From a bacterium (GTDB lineage Bacteria > Sumerlaeota > Sumerlaeia > SLMS01): a stretch of DNA of 44,605 bases. The position numbers were made by a program, and so were the translations under genes. The stretch spans positions 1 to 44,605 of the forward strand of contig WGMQ01000008.1 of the NCBI GenBank assembly GCA_016125005.1, in the 5' to 3' direction. Below, in pieces: positions 17,114-26,248 of this stretch (within the stretch, counting starts at the first letter, position 1; each line of letters opens with the position of its first letter). Below the pieces are notes generated by a model that was not told where the DNA came from, did no database searches, and worked only from the letters and a program-made list of their open reading frames with translations.

Positions 17114-18109
17114 CTACCAGCGCAAGATCGTTGCGCCGAAGGTCAGCCCTGCGCCAAACGCCACGATGCCGCAGGTCGTGCCGACCTTGAGGCGTCCCTC
17201 CGTGCGCGCCGTGTCGAGCGCCAACGGAATCGAGGCTGCCGACGTGTTGCCGTACTTGTCCATGTTGATGACCACCTGGTCCTCGCGCAGGCCAAACTTC
17301 TCCATCGCCGAGCGGATGATGCGCTCGTTGGCCTGATGGGGAACGAGCAGCTCCATCTCGCTGATGGGAATCCCGGCGTCGACAGCGGCGCGCTCCAGGG
17401 CGTCGTTGATCGCATGGACGGCGAACTTGTAGACCTCGCGCCCGTTCATTCGCATGAAGCGATCGGGGCTGTGCACATTCTCGGGCGTGACCGGGTTACC
17501 CGCCCCACCGACCTTGAGGGTGATCAGCGGACCGCCGCCGCCATCGCAGCCGGAACAATGCCCCAGGATGCCGCGTCCCTCGGGCACTGCACCGAGGACC
17601 ACTGCACCGGCACCGTCGCCGAAGAGCACGCAGGTGTTGCGATCCGTGTAGTCCGTCACCCGGGAATTGAAGTCGGCACCCACCAGCAGCGGGTGCTTGA
17701 CAAGACCAGCCCGCACCATCGACCAGGCCGTCTGAAGACCGAACACGAAACCGCTGCACGCGGAGTTCTGGTCAATGGCGATGCAGCTCGGAATCCCGAG
17801 CGCGTGCTGCATGCCGGTGGAACTGCTCGGCATGAGGAGGTCTGGCGTGTAGCTGCAATAGATGACTGCATCGATGTCGCTCGGGGAAAGGCCCGAGTCC
17901 TCGATGGCGCGGCGGGCCGCAGGAATCGCGATGTCACGGGGCGTCTGGCCCGGAGCCAGGATGCGGCGTTCGCGGATGCCCGTTCGGCTCACGATCCACT
18001 CGTCGCTCGTGTCGACCATCTTCTCCAGATCGGCATTGGATAGGATGCGGTCGGGTACACAGACGCCCAGGCCAAGGATACCAATCGGTTGATCGAAAAC
18101 GGGTTTCAA
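17114..18109 (-). CDS. fabH: 3-oxoacyl-ACP synthase III (KAS III)
   Basis: This enzyme condenses acetyl-CoA with malonyl-ACP to start fatty acid synthesis. With a TTG start at 18109 the protein has 331 residues, with catalytic Cys118 (NSACSGFVFG), the His in VPHQANERI and the Asn in YGNTSAAS, close to the standard FabH spacing. The usual N-terminus (IGILGLGVCVPDRILSN, TSDEWIVSRTGIRERR) begins seven residues after this start. A frame continues upstream to an ATG at 18316, but its 69 extra residues match nothing and include a Cys-rich stretch. A GTG farther up is another option. It stands alone, without other fab genes. Confidence 0.93.
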   Translation of the reverse strand: MKPVFDQPIGILGLGVCVPDRILSNADLEKMVDTSDEWIVSRTGIRERRILAPGQTPRDIAIPAARRAIEDSGLSPSDIDAVIYCSYTPDLLMPSSSTGMQHALGIPSCIAIDQNSACSGFVFGLQTAWSMVRAGLVKHPLLVGADFNSRVTDYTDRNTCVLFGDGAGAVVLGAVPEGRGILGHCSGCDGGGGPLITLKVGGAGNPVTPENVHSPDRFMRMNGREVYKFAVHAINDALERAAVDAGIPISEMELLVPHQANERIIRSAMEKFGLREDQVVINMDKYGNTSAASIPLALDTARTEGRLKVGTTCGIVAFGAGLTFGATILRW

Positions 18110-18379
18110 GTGTCGTCCAGCCTGCGAAAAAGGGATATCCCGGGCCAACAGTGCGGCCCAGCGACTTAACAGTTCATTGGCTTGGTCAGCCGTCACCGGC
18201 GCAAGGGAGGATTTCCAGCAAACACTCGGTCGCTCGGCATGTTTCACGCTGCACGTTGCATGGATGCAACGCGCATGGACAGAGATCCAAAAGAAAGGGG
18301 TTGCCAGAGCCTGCAATTTGGCTCAGGCTTCACTTGGTTTCTTTTGGGAACCAATTCTCTTCATCAGGAGTCAGAACGC
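18110..18379. promoter_or_regulatory. Divergent promoter region between fabH and the pseudopilin gene
   Basis: This 270-bp spacer, if the fabH start at 18109 is right, should hold promoters for both flanking genes. It contains the 18-bp palindrome at 18254-18271 and a weaker inverted repeat TTGGTT/AACCAA (18334-18354) just before the pseudopilin ribosome-binding site. No clear sigma-70 or sigma-54 element could be picked out by eye. Confidence 0.4.
18254..18271. promoter_or_regulatory. Perfect 8-2-8 palindrome, operator-like
   Basis: CGTTGCAT and ATGCAACG pair perfectly around a GG spacer, 109 nt upstream of the pseudopilin start. The size and symmetry fit a site for a dimeric helix-turn-helix regulator of the pseudopilin or of fabH. 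No copy was noticed elsewhere in the window. Confidence 0.45.
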
Positions 18380-19111
18380 ATGACCACGAAATCTGCTTTG
18401 AAGGGGTTCACGCTCATTGAACTCCTGATCGTCGTGGCGATCATCGCCATTCTCGCTGCGATCGCCGTGCCGAACTTCCTGGAAGCGCAGGTCCGCGCCA
18501 AGGTCTCGCGCGTGAAGGCCGACCAGCGCTCGCTGGCAACCGCGATTGAGGCCTACCGCGTCGACACCAACAACTACCCAACGATCGTGGCCGTCACGGC
18601 CCCCTCGGGCCAGCTGAATGGACCCAGCGTCTTCACGGGAGCCGCCGGCTGCGTCAGCTCTCGCTTCGTCTGCCTGACCACTCCCATCTCCTACATCACC
18701 TCGGTCTTCCGTGACCCGTTCATCACCGGTGACTACGCCTTCTCCCCCTCGTCCGGTTCCCGTTCGCCTCTTGATGGCTACGACACCTACGACTATGTGG
18801 ACGCCAAGTCCTTCCTCCCCGGCGGCTCGCTCGAGAAGCGCTTCGGCGGATCCCGTACCGACGGCGGCGCCCGCTGCTCCGGCGCCGATTGGCACGTTGT
18901 GTCCGCCGGACCAGACGGACGTAACGCCTTCGGTGGTGGCTATCTGGGAATGGACGCCTCTGCCAACGCTCTCGGCTGCGACTACGACCCGACCAACGGT
19001 ACCGTTTCGGCAGGTGACGTTGTTCGCATCGGTGGTGGCGCTGGTCCCTACGGCCCGCCCCTCGGCACGCGCGTTCCGAAGTACGACCGCGTGAAGAACA
19101 TCATCAACTGA
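18380..19111 (+). CDS. Type II secretion / type IV pseudopilin (GspG-like)
   Basis: The 243-residue product has a class III prepilin leader: a nine-residue basic leader ending in Gly, then FTLIELLIVVAII with the conserved Glu at mature position 5. The helix continues into NFLEAQVRAKVSRVKADQRSLATAIEAY, as in GspG-type pseudopilins, and is followed by a Gly/Ser/Asp-rich C-terminal domain with several Cys. A prepilin peptidase should cleave it before assembly in the inner membrane. ATG 18380 has AGGAG 8 nt upstream; a longer frame to 18182 has no supporting features. A strong hairpin terminator follows, so it is probably a monocistronic and well-expressed gene. No secretion machinery genes are in the window. 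Confidence 0.92.
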   Translation: MTTKSALKGFTLIELLIVVAIIAILAAIAVPNFLEAQVRAKVSRVKADQRSLATAIEAYRVDTNNYPTIVAVTAPSGQLNGPSVFTGAAGCVSSRFVCLTTPISYITSVFRDPFITGDYAFSPSSGSRSPLDGYDTYDYVDAKSFLPGGSLEKRFGGSRTDGGARCSGADWHVVSAGPDGRNAFGGGYLGMDASANALGCDYDPTNGTVSAGDVVRIGGGAGPYGPPLGTRVPKYDRVKNIIN

Positions 19112-19136
19112 CCCATCCCTATCCGGATGTCACCCA

Positions 19137-19164
19137 GGGGCCGCCTCTCACCAGAGGCGGCCCC
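19137..19164 (+). terminator. Strong hairpin terminator after the pseudopilin gene
   Basis: Arms GGGGCCGCCTCT (19137-19148) and AGAGGCGGCCCC (19153-19164) pair perfectly over 12 bp around a CACC loop, 25 nt after the stop codon. The tail is GTTCGCTTCG rather than a clean T run. The inner GGGCCGCC arm recurs in the hairpin at 34829-34858. Confidence 0.75.
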
Positions 19165-19289
19165 GTTCGCTTCGCGCGATTGATTTCTGCTTCCCCTTGA
19201 GCACGATCTTCGCTCCTTTTCATCAATGGACATAATGCGCTCGATTTGGCTTTTTTGCCGACGACGATTTTCGACCGGGAGAACGGCGA

Positions 19290-20288
19290 ATGAAGTGGAT
19301 GGCTTTGATGATGGTCGCAGGGACTGCTATCTTCGCGGCGGGGTGCGGCAGTGAACAGGAGAAGCAGAAGCCCGGTACCACGGCCTCGGGCGGCGAGGAA
19401 AGCGTCTCGCTGGTGCTCAACTGGTTCCCCGAGATGGAGCACGGCGGATTCTATGCGGCACAGGTCAACGACCTATACAAGAAGGCAGGCCTCGACGTCA
19501 CCATTGTGCCCGGCGGGGTCGACGTCCCTGTGGTTGCGCTGGTGGCAACGGGACGGAATCAGTTCGGCGTCGCGAACGCCGACGACCTGATCATGGGGCG
19601 CGCCGAGGGCGCGGACCTGGTCGCCCTGTTCGCTCCCATGCAGGATAGTCCCCGTGTCATCATGGTGCACGAGGCATCGGGAATTCGTACCCTCTCCGAC
19701 CTGAAAGACATGACCCTCGCCATGGGCATTGGCTCGGGTTTTGGCGCCTTCGTGCAGAAGAAGTATCCGCTCGAAAACGTGACCATCGTCCCCTATCCGG
19801 GCAGCATCAGCGTTTTTCTGGAGAACAAGGACTTCGCCCAGCAGGCCTACAGCATCAGTGAGCCCTTCGTGGCGAAGAAGAACGGCGGCGATCCCCACAA
19901 TATCTTTGTGTCTGAGTACGGCTACAATCCTTACACCAGCCTCCTTGTGGTCTCGCGCGATTATCTTGAGAAGAACCGCGACACCGTGCGGCGCATGGTT
20001 AAGGCCTCGCTCGAGGGATGGGACCTTTACATGAAGGACCCTACCCGTACCAACGAGCACATCAACAAGCAGAACCCCGAGATGGGCATGGATATTCTGG
20101 CGTTCGGCGTGGGGGAGATGCAGGGTCTCGTCTACACGGCCGATGCGAAGGCCAGCGGCCTGGGGACCATGACGGAAGCTCGGTGGACCCAAATGGTCTC
20201 CGTCATGGAGGAGGTGAACCTCATCAAGAAGGGGGCCGTGAACCCCCGCGAGTGCTTCACGACGGAGTTTCTTGGCGCGCCGCGCTGA
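19290..20288 (+). CDS. NMT1/THI5-like ABC solute-binding lipoprotein
   Basis: The 332-residue protein has a lipobox (IFAAGC, Cys19), so it is a membrane-anchored periplasmic lipoprotein. The mature part fits the NMT1/THI5-SsuA group: LVLNWFPEMEHGGFYAAQVNDLYKKAGLDV at its start (a pyrimidine-precursor-binding-like opening), PGGVDVPVVALVATGRNQFGVANADDL and TLAMGIGSGF. Proteins of this group bind thiamine-pyrimidine precursors, nitrate or sulfonates for import. The matching permease and ATPase genes are not here; the next genes belong to cytochrome c assembly. Substrate is therefore not assignable. Confidence 0.87.
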   Translation: MKWMALMMVAGTAIFAAGCGSEQEKQKPGTTASGGEESVSLVLNWFPEMEHGGFYAAQVNDLYKKAGLDVTIVPGGVDVPVVALVATGRNQFGVANADDLIMGRAEGADLVALFAPMQDSPRVIMVHEASGIRTLSDLKDMTLAMGIGSGFGAFVQKKYPLENVTIVPYPGSISVFLENKDFAQQAYSISEPFVAKKNGGDPHNIFVSEYGYNPYTSLLVVSRDYLEKNRDTVRRMVKASLEGWDLYMKDPTRTNEHINKQNPEMGMDILAFGVGEMQGLVYTADAKASGLGTMTEARWTQMVSVMEEVNLIKKGAVNPRECFTTEFLGAPR

Positions 20289-20453
20289 CAACCCTCCCCA
20301 CATCCCGCTCCTCGCGACCGGCCACGGCAAGCGACCCGCTTCCGAGCTATCCTTGACGGAACTTCGCGGGCTGGTGTGTCTTTGGCTTGCAACCGGTCTG
20401 AGTCTGTACCGGACCCGTAAGGCGCCACCCCCGCCAATCGCATTCTTCGTCGG

Positions 20454-22370
20454 ATGGTTTCATTGGATTCTGAGATTGTGAAAAAAAGCACAGAGTCGCA
20501 GCGGCCCTCGGTCGCCCATCGAATCTTGGGCGGTGCCGACCGCTTGATCCTCAGGGGTTGGCGCCTCTTTACATCCCTGAAGTTCGGCATTTTCCTCCTC
20601 GCCCTCATCGGTTTGGCGGCCATTTACGGGACCATGGGGTACGCCTCCAACGCGGCCCTCGGTGACAACTCGATCAGCATGGCGCGAACGCACTTCTTTG
20701 AGTCGAAGGGCTTTGTGGCTCTTCTTCTTCTCTTCGCCGTGAACCTGATCTCCAGCACCTGGCATGTGACAAAGATGTCCGTCGGGATCTGGTGGAAGCG
20801 CGATTTCCGCCGTTCCGAGAGCTACTACTCTGCCGGTTCGTCGCCGCGGGGAGAGGTGGCCGTGCCCGAGGGGGCCGACTTCGTCGAGGCTCAGTTGCGT
20901 CAGCGCTTTACCCGTGTCCATCGCGACGGCAACGCCTTCTTCGCCCATCGGGGGATCCTTTCGCGCATCGGCCCAACGATCGTTCACATCGGGATGCTGG
21001 TGGTTATCGGGTCGATTTCCGCCAAGGCCTGGCTCCTTTGGAACGACCGCATCGTGACCGAGGCTCGCTTCATCGCCGCCGAGGGTGAGACGACCCCGCT
21101 GATTTACGAACCGCGCGACCTCGCGCAGGCAATCAGCCCGCTCAACCAGCGAGCCAGAAATACCGGGCTCTGGATCAAGCTGCTGGATTTTGACGAGATC
21201 AAGTTCCCCAACAGTGAGGTCCCCCAGTACTTCAGCTCGCTCGTCGAGGTCAGCGATCCGGTGACCAACGAGGTCACCGTCGCGCAGCTCGACATGAACC
21301 ATAGCCTCAAGCTACAGACCCGGCTCGGTGCGCTTCAGTTCCATCAGGCTGGCTATCAGAAGGTGCCCGAGGGTGAGGTGCAGCGCGTCAACTTTGACGT
21401 CCGCGACCGAGCCACGGGAGAGCGCATCGCCGTCACCGACGGGCAGGTGGGCACGCGCGTTCGGGTTGGTGAGACCGATTATTTCCTCGAGGTGGACGGC
21501 GTGTCGCCCGCCGATCGCTGGCGTGTTTATCAGGCAAGCGAACCCAAGAAGGAAATCGCATCGGGCCTGCTGACCGGCGGACGCAAGCTCGCCTATTCCT
21601 ATCGACCGGTCCGGTTCTTCACGCACTTCACCATCGATCCCGAGAAGAAGGTGCCGGTCAACAAGTCACCCGACATCGTGAATCCGGCACTCGAGGTCGC
21701 ACTGTTCCTCGACGGTCGACAGGTCGAGTCGACATGGCTCTTCGCCGACAAGGATCTGGCGAACGCCGTCCCGGTCAGCCACCCGCGCTTTAAGCTCGAG
21801 CTGCGCGACGTGCGCTACCGCCCCGACTTGGATCCCGCCAAGGTGGAATGGGAGAAGCCGGGCGAGGCGCTCTTCGTGATTGCGCTGATGGATCGCCAGA
21901 CCGGTGCAGAGCTGGGGCAGGAAATCCTCGAGATGAACGAGATGAGCCCGCCGGTCGAGTACGAGTCGAAGGTCGACCACGGAGCCGCGGCCCCGCTTGG
22001 CACCGAGGGCAACTTCGACGTGCGCGTGGTCGGCCCGACGGACCGGTTCCTGACGGTCCTCTCCGTCGTCAACGAGCCGACCGTTGTCTATACGAATCTC
22101 GGCGTCGTCATCACGGTGATCGGCGCGCTCATGACCTTCATCTTCCGCTACACGGCCTTCTACGGATTGTGGGACGAATCGCGGAAGACGCTCCGCATGG
22201 CGTTGGTTCCCCGCTGGGGACAAAGCGCCGTTTCGGACGATTTCGAGACTCTGGTGCAGGCCATCTCCAAGGGACGTGGCCTGCTCCGCAAAGGCGAGAC
22301 ATCGGCAGCCACACCCGACGAGGCCCCACCGCAGCACCAAACCGTCAACCCCAGCCTCGCAGGCAACTGA
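20454..22370 (+). CDS. resB: Cytochrome c biogenesis protein ResB (Ccs1)
   Basis: The 638-residue protein has the ResB layout: two N-terminal membrane helices (about residues 42-62 and 86-104), a third near 175-195 starting SRIGPTIVHIGMLVVIGS, a large extracytoplasmic domain (about 200-560), and a last helix near 560-580 (VVITVIGALMTFIFRY). LTSLKFGIFLLALIGLAAIYGT-like and FFESKGFVALLLLFAVNLISSTWH segments are family-typical. With CcsA it exports haem and ligates it to apocytochromes c at CxxCH motifs. It is followed at 15 nt by the ccsA-like gene. No clear ribosome-binding site precedes the ATG, so the exact start is uncertain. Confidence 0.9.
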   Translation: MVSLDSEIVKKSTESQRPSVAHRILGGADRLILRGWRLFTSLKFGIFLLALIGLAAIYGTMGYASNAALGDNSISMARTHFFESKGFVALLLLFAVNLISSTWHVTKMSVGIWWKRDFRRSESYYSAGSSPRGEVAVPEGADFVEAQLRQRFTRVHRDGNAFFAHRGILSRIGPTIVHIGMLVVIGSISAKAWLLWNDRIVTEARFIAAEGETTPLIYEPRDLAQAISPLNQRARNTGLWIKLLDFDEIKFPNSEVPQYFSSLVEVSDPVTNEVTVAQLDMNHSLKLQTRLGALQFHQAGYQKVPEGEVQRVNFDVRDRATGERIAVTDGQVGTRVRVGETDYFLEVDGVSPADRWRVYQASEPKKEIASGLLTGGRKLAYSYRPVRFFTHFTIDPEKKVPVNKSPDIVNPALEVALFLDGRQVESTWLFADKDLANAVPVSHPRFKLELRDVRYRPDLDPAKVEWEKPGEALFVIALMDRQTGAELGQEILEMNEMSPPVEYESKVDHGAAAPLGTEGNFDVRVVGPTDRFLTVLSVVNEPTVVYTNLGVVITVIGALMTFIFRYTAFYGLWDESRKTLRMALVPRWGQSAVSDDFETLVQAISKGRGLLRKGETSAATPDEAPPQHQTVNPSLAGN

Positions 22371-22385
22371 GCCAAGGAAGCATTC

Positions 22386-24416
22386 ATGCAGAATCGTCGT
22401 TCAGCCTCCATCCTCTATCGCGCAGCCCTCGTCGCCATCGTGGCGTTCTGTGCCTTGCTCGTCCCGCGCGCCGGAGCCGCCGAGGGTGGCTTCCTCTCCG
22501 CCGACAGCACGGACCGGCTCTCGACCGTCCCTCACGATCCCGCCATGCAGGAGGCCATTCGCGCCTCGTCTATTCGGATGGTCGCGGTCAGTCACCTCGG
22601 TTGGAAGGAGACGATGCTCTCCTACGCCCGCATCAAGATTTACCAGATCACCGGTCGCACCCGTATCGGGAACCAGGACCCCGTCTATACAATCCTCAGC
22701 ATGACTTTCCAGCCCGAACGCTGGCTCAACGCCCGCATTCTTCCCGTTGAGCATCCCGACCTGCTGACACGCCTGGGCCTCGACGGCAAGTGGGTGAGCC
22801 CCGAGCAGATCATCAAGAATCCCAAGCTGAAAGAGTTCACGGAGGAACTCCAACGCGAGCAGGGCAAGAAGCGTGAACTGGATCGGACGACGGATGTCCT
22901 CAACGCCCTCGAGCAGGTCCGCCGCCTGGGCCAGGAGATGCGCGTCCTGCAGGCCTACGAGGATAAGGGAATCACCTCCGACCAGCTCCTCTCGCTGGTG
23001 AACAGCCCTGAGGAGCAGAAGCTCCTGCACGAGCAACGCCGGACCCTTGCCGCGGAGTGGAACCAGGAAAAAGCCTACGTTGAGGCGGGAGCGCGACTCA
23101 TCGAGCGCGCCCAAACCATGGCCGGGCTCGCGAACGAACTGCTGCTGGTGCCGGACAGCGAGAGCGTCGACGGTCGCTGGGTTCGCCCGGTCACCGTCAA
23201 TATGCCCGGCGTCGCCGCCATGACTGCCGGGCGCCAGTATGAGCTGGACCTGGCCATGGCCTTCGCACGCAAGGACCCCTCGCAAATCGCCTCCGCCACG
23301 GACCGATTCCTTGAGGTGGTCGAGAAGAGCCGTCTATACCCGGACCGCACCTGGCGCGGCTGGTACAACTTCTACATCAGCACCAACCCCTGGACCATCG
23401 CCGCGTGGGTCTACCTGTTCGGCGTGATGGCGATGGGGCTTTATTTCTTCTTCCGATCGGCAGGGTTCTATCGCGCGGCAATGGTGCTCATGGTGCTCGG
23501 CTTCATCCCGCACACTGCCGCCGTCGTGCTTCGTCTATACCTGACCGGACACATCCCGGTCTCGAACATGTTCGAGTCGATCACGTTCTGCTCGTGGGCC
23601 ATGGTGCTCATCGCCTTCTGCTTCGAGCTTTGGACCCGTCGCGGCATGGCCGCGCTCGGTGCCATGACCGTTGGCTTCCTGCTACTCACCGGGGCGAGCC
23701 TCATGCCCCTCCACGAGACCCGCATCCATCCGCTGCGCGCCGTGCTGAACAGCTACTGGCTCAACATCCACGTTACGATGATGCTCTTGAGCTACGCCTC
23801 CTTCGCCATCGCGGCGTTCGTGTCGATCGTCTATCTGCTGCGCAGCCTGAAGGACTCCGAGGCGCCGCGCGTCGCGGCTGTCTCCGGCGTAGGCTGCTGC
23901 GCGCTGTTCGGAGTCTACTGGCTGCTGCGGATCGTGGCACCGGGAGCCACGCTGGATTCGCTCGTCTCGGTGATCGGGACGCTGGCGTTCGCCATTGGCG
24001 CGGTGCTCGGTTTGGCTGCGGCGCTCGTGGGTATCACGATCGCGATTCGCGCGATCATGGCCCGCCGTGGCTCCACACCGGCCGACCCGCTGAGCCTCGC
24101 GCAGAACGAGGAATTCTCCTATCGCCTGGTGCAGGTCGGCTGGCCGATCCTCACCGTGGGCATCACGCTCGGCGCAGTCTGGGCTGACACTGCGTGGGGA
24201 CGCTACTGGGGCTGGGATCCCAAGGAAACCTGGGCTTTCATCACGTGGGTGGCCTATACGGTGTACCTGCACAGCCGTCTCGTGCTCGGCTGGCGAGGCC
24301 GCTGGAGCGCTGCCGCTTGCGTGGTGGGCTTCATCATGGTGATGATTACCTGGTGGGGTGTCAGCTACCTCCCCTGGTTCAGCGGCGGCCTGCACAGCTA
24401 CGCCAGCCCGCAATAG
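22386..24416 (+). CDS. ccsA: Cytochrome c biogenesis protein CcsA/ResC with a long N-terminal extension
   Basis: The 676-residue protein has a signal-like helix (about 12-28), a roughly 300-residue extracytoplasmic region, and a C-terminal CcsA domain with about eight membrane helices. The haem-handling WWD motif is present late in the chain (WGRYWGWDPKETWAFITW), as are His residues in HIPVSNMFES, MPLHETRIHPL and NIHVTMM that fit the haem ligands of the family. CcsA is usually near 300-350 residues, so the N-terminal half is additional. AAGGAAG lies before the ATG. It forms System II with ResB upstream. The haem-binding lipoprotein at 43639-44580 would need this system. Confidence 0.92.
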   Translation: MQNRRSASILYRAALVAIVAFCALLVPRAGAAEGGFLSADSTDRLSTVPHDPAMQEAIRASSIRMVAVSHLGWKETMLSYARIKIYQITGRTRIGNQDPVYTILSMTFQPERWLNARILPVEHPDLLTRLGLDGKWVSPEQIIKNPKLKEFTEELQREQGKKRELDRTTDVLNALEQVRRLGQEMRVLQAYEDKGITSDQLLSLVNSPEEQKLLHEQRRTLAAEWNQEKAYVEAGARLIERAQTMAGLANELLLVPDSESVDGRWVRPVTVNMPGVAAMTAGRQYELDLAMAFARKDPSQIASATDRFLEVVEKSRLYPDRTWRGWYNFYISTNPWTIAAWVYLFGVMAMGLYFFFRSAGFYRAAMVLMVLGFIPHTAAVVLRLYLTGHIPVSNMFESITFCSWAMVLIAFCFELWTRRGMAALGAMTVGFLLLTGASLMPLHETRIHPLRAVLNSYWLNIHVTMMLLSYASFAIAAFVSIVYLLRSLKDSEAPRVAAVSGVGCCALFGVYWLLRIVAPGATLDSLVSVIGTLAFAIGAVLGLAAALVGITIAIRAIMARRGSTPADPLSLAQNEEFSYRLVQVGWPILTVGITLGAVWADTAWGRYWGWDPKETWAFITWVAYTVYLHSRLVLGWRGRWSAAACVVGFIMVMITWWGVSYLPWFSGGLHSYASPQ

Positions 24417-24437
24417 TCCCGACACGAGGAACCCGCC

Positions 24438-24782
24438 ATGAACATGAAGACTTTGCTGATCGCGACGTCAGTTATCGTGGCGGGACTCGTGGCGTTCGCG
24501 GCTTATCGCGTGGCGACGGCAAACCGCGAGGAACCGGCCCCGGAGCCCGTTGCCTCCGTTGAGCCCGCTGCGAGCGAAGAGGAGACCGCCAAGCCTCCCC
24601 TCGCCGGCGCGCTCAAGCGCAACCAGTGGGAGAACGATCAGGAGCCGGTCGCCACGACCACCATGACGGAAGAGCAGGAGTTCGATCAGGCGAATCGCAT
24701 TCAGGACTCGCGCGAGGCGGACCTCAAGCGCGCCAAACGCAAGATCAACGTGATCGTCGATGCGGTGAACAAGGAACGCTGA
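24438..24782 (+). CDS. Small single-pass membrane protein after ccsA
   Basis: The 114-residue product has one N-terminal hydrophobic helix (about residues 5-23), a Pro/Glu/Ala-rich linker and a charged, probably coiled-coil C-terminus (QANRIQDSREADLKRAKRKINVIVDAVNKER). No family is recognised. It starts 21 nt after the ccsA stop with a GAGGA site, so it is likely co-transcribed and may assist cytochrome assembly, which is inference from position. Confidence 0.65.
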   Translation: MNMKTLLIATSVIVAGLVAFAAYRVATANREEPAPEPVASVEPAASEEETAKPPLAGALKRNQWENDQEPVATTTMTEEQEFDQANRIQDSREADLKRAKRKINVIVDAVNKER

Positions 24783-24791
24783 GCGATCGCG

Positions 24792-25883
24792 TCAGCGCTT
24801 CCGCACGAGGAACAGGTACTCCGTGACGTGCAGCGGCCGACCGCGTAGGTTCCTGCTGCCGCGAAACGCGTTGTAGGGCGTCTCCAACGTCTCCACTTCC
24901 CCGATCTCATCCAGCCGCGCGAGGAAGCGCTCGCGTGAGATGAAGCCCTCCGAATTGTACGATACCAGCAGGAACCGCGTTCGAATCCTCGCCAGCAGGT
25001 CGAAGAGCGCGGCCTCCGCATCGCGTCGCCGATTGTAGGCGGAGCGGTTCCAGTCCGTCGGCACGCCAGAGACGCGGCTCACCTGTTCCGGGCGTCGGTA
25101 TTTGGCCAGCAAATTCAGCATGAAGTAGTTCGAGCCGTAGGGGTGCTGGTTGTACGGCGGATCGATATACGCGAGATCCATCTTGGGAAGCTCGTCGACG
25201 ACCCGATTCGCGTCGCCGCGGAGCACCTCGACCTCGCACTCGAAGCGCGAAAGGATTGGTGCGCGGAGACGAATCTCGCCGCAAATGCGATTAAGGGCGT
25301 GGCGTCCTGCACCACCGAATTGCCCGCGTCCTTCGCGGTTCTTGTAGAAGCCTTTGAACACGCCCGACGTGTTGGCGTGAACCGACGCCGCCGCGAGCAA
25401 CGGCCCGAGGAACAGCGGTTGCCACTCCGTCTCCAGCGCCCCGATGGCACGACGCGCCGCATCCAGATAGATCGCATTTCGGCGCGTATAGAAGACGCGG
25501 TCGTCGTGCTCGATCTGTTCCTCATCCCGAGGCGCGTATAGCTCCGTGATGAGACCCGGCGACAGGTCATCGGCCACGCGTTGCTCCAGCAATGCGAGCC
25601 GTTCGGCAAGACCCTCTTCCGATACCGTGGAGCGGTTCCTCAGGAAGCAGCGATTGAGGACCGCGCTGTATTGCTCCAGATCGTTGGTCACCAGAAGCGA
25701 GGCGTGTTGCTTCAGATAGCGCGCAACGATTCCCGAGCCAGCGAAAGGATCGACAACACGGAGCCGCTCGCGCCGCAGCGCAGCTTTCACCCGCAGCAAA
25801 CCCCGCTCGATGAAGGGAAGCAGCGCCCGCTTGTTGCCGATGTAGGTGACGATCTGCTCTGTCAGGTATCGTGGATCTTCCAA
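24792..25883 (-). CDS. Solitary D12-class DNA adenine methyltransferase
   Basis: With the TTG start at 25883 the protein has 363 residues. The N-terminal YIGNKRALLPFIERGL and VVDPFAGSGIVARYLK are the SAM-binding motif I region, and DPPY (241-244, in AYIDPPYNQHPYGSNYF) is the catalytic motif IV of N6-adenine methyltransferases in the D12/Dam-like class. The C-terminal SYNSEGFISRERF region is also family-typical. A frame continues upstream to an ATG at 26006, but the added 41 residues have no family features. No restriction endonuclease gene is adjacent, so an orphan regulatory or protective methylase is likely. Target sequence unknown. Confidence 0.85.
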   Translation of the reverse strand: MEDPRYLTEQIVTYIGNKRALLPFIERGLLRVKAALRRERLRVVDPFAGSGIVARYLKQHASLLVTNDLEQYSAVLNRCFLRNRSTVSEEGLAERLALLEQRVADDLSPGLITELYAPRDEEQIEHDDRVFYTRRNAIYLDAARRAIGALETEWQPLFLGPLLAAASVHANTSGVFKGFYKNREGRGQFGGAGRHALNRICGEIRLRAPILSRFECEVEVLRGDANRVVDELPKMDLAYIDPPYNQHPYGSNYFMLNLLAKYRRPEQVSRVSGVPTDWNRSAYNRRRDAEAALFDLLARIRTRFLLVSYNSEGFISRERFLARLDEIGEVETLETPYNAFRGSRNLRGRPLHVTEYLFLVRKR

Positions 25884-26167
25884 GAGTCCGCCCCCGGTGA
25901 TGGGCCACGTTGGGATTTCCTGCGCCACGACTGCAAGGCCCGAGCGCGTTTCAGGTGCGACTCCGCAGAAGGCAGGGCTGCGCCCCAGATGTTGGGCACG
26001 GAGCATCCGCGAAATCTGTGGGCGGGCATTTCGCTTTCATCGCGCCGATGCGACACCTTTCAGGGTCGGTGGTCCGGTGGTGTCGGCCTCTGCGGCCTCA
26101 ACGCACCGGCTATTCGCTGTCATCCCCTCAGGATGCTTCCGGCTGGCACGCATCGACCGTCCCCCTC

Positions 26168-26189
26168 GCCCAAGTGGACATACTTGGGC
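26168..26189. repeat. Perfect 8-bp inverted repeat GCCCAAGT/ACTTGGGC
   Basis: The arms 26168-26175 and 26182-26189 pair perfectly around a six-base GGACAT loop inside the repeat-rich spacer. There is no T run, so it is not a normal terminator. Confidence 0.5.
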
Positions 26190-26248
26190 CCGGATTATCT
26201 GTTACCCATGTACCCGGATCGTACCCCCGCTACCAGCCCTGTCCCGAG

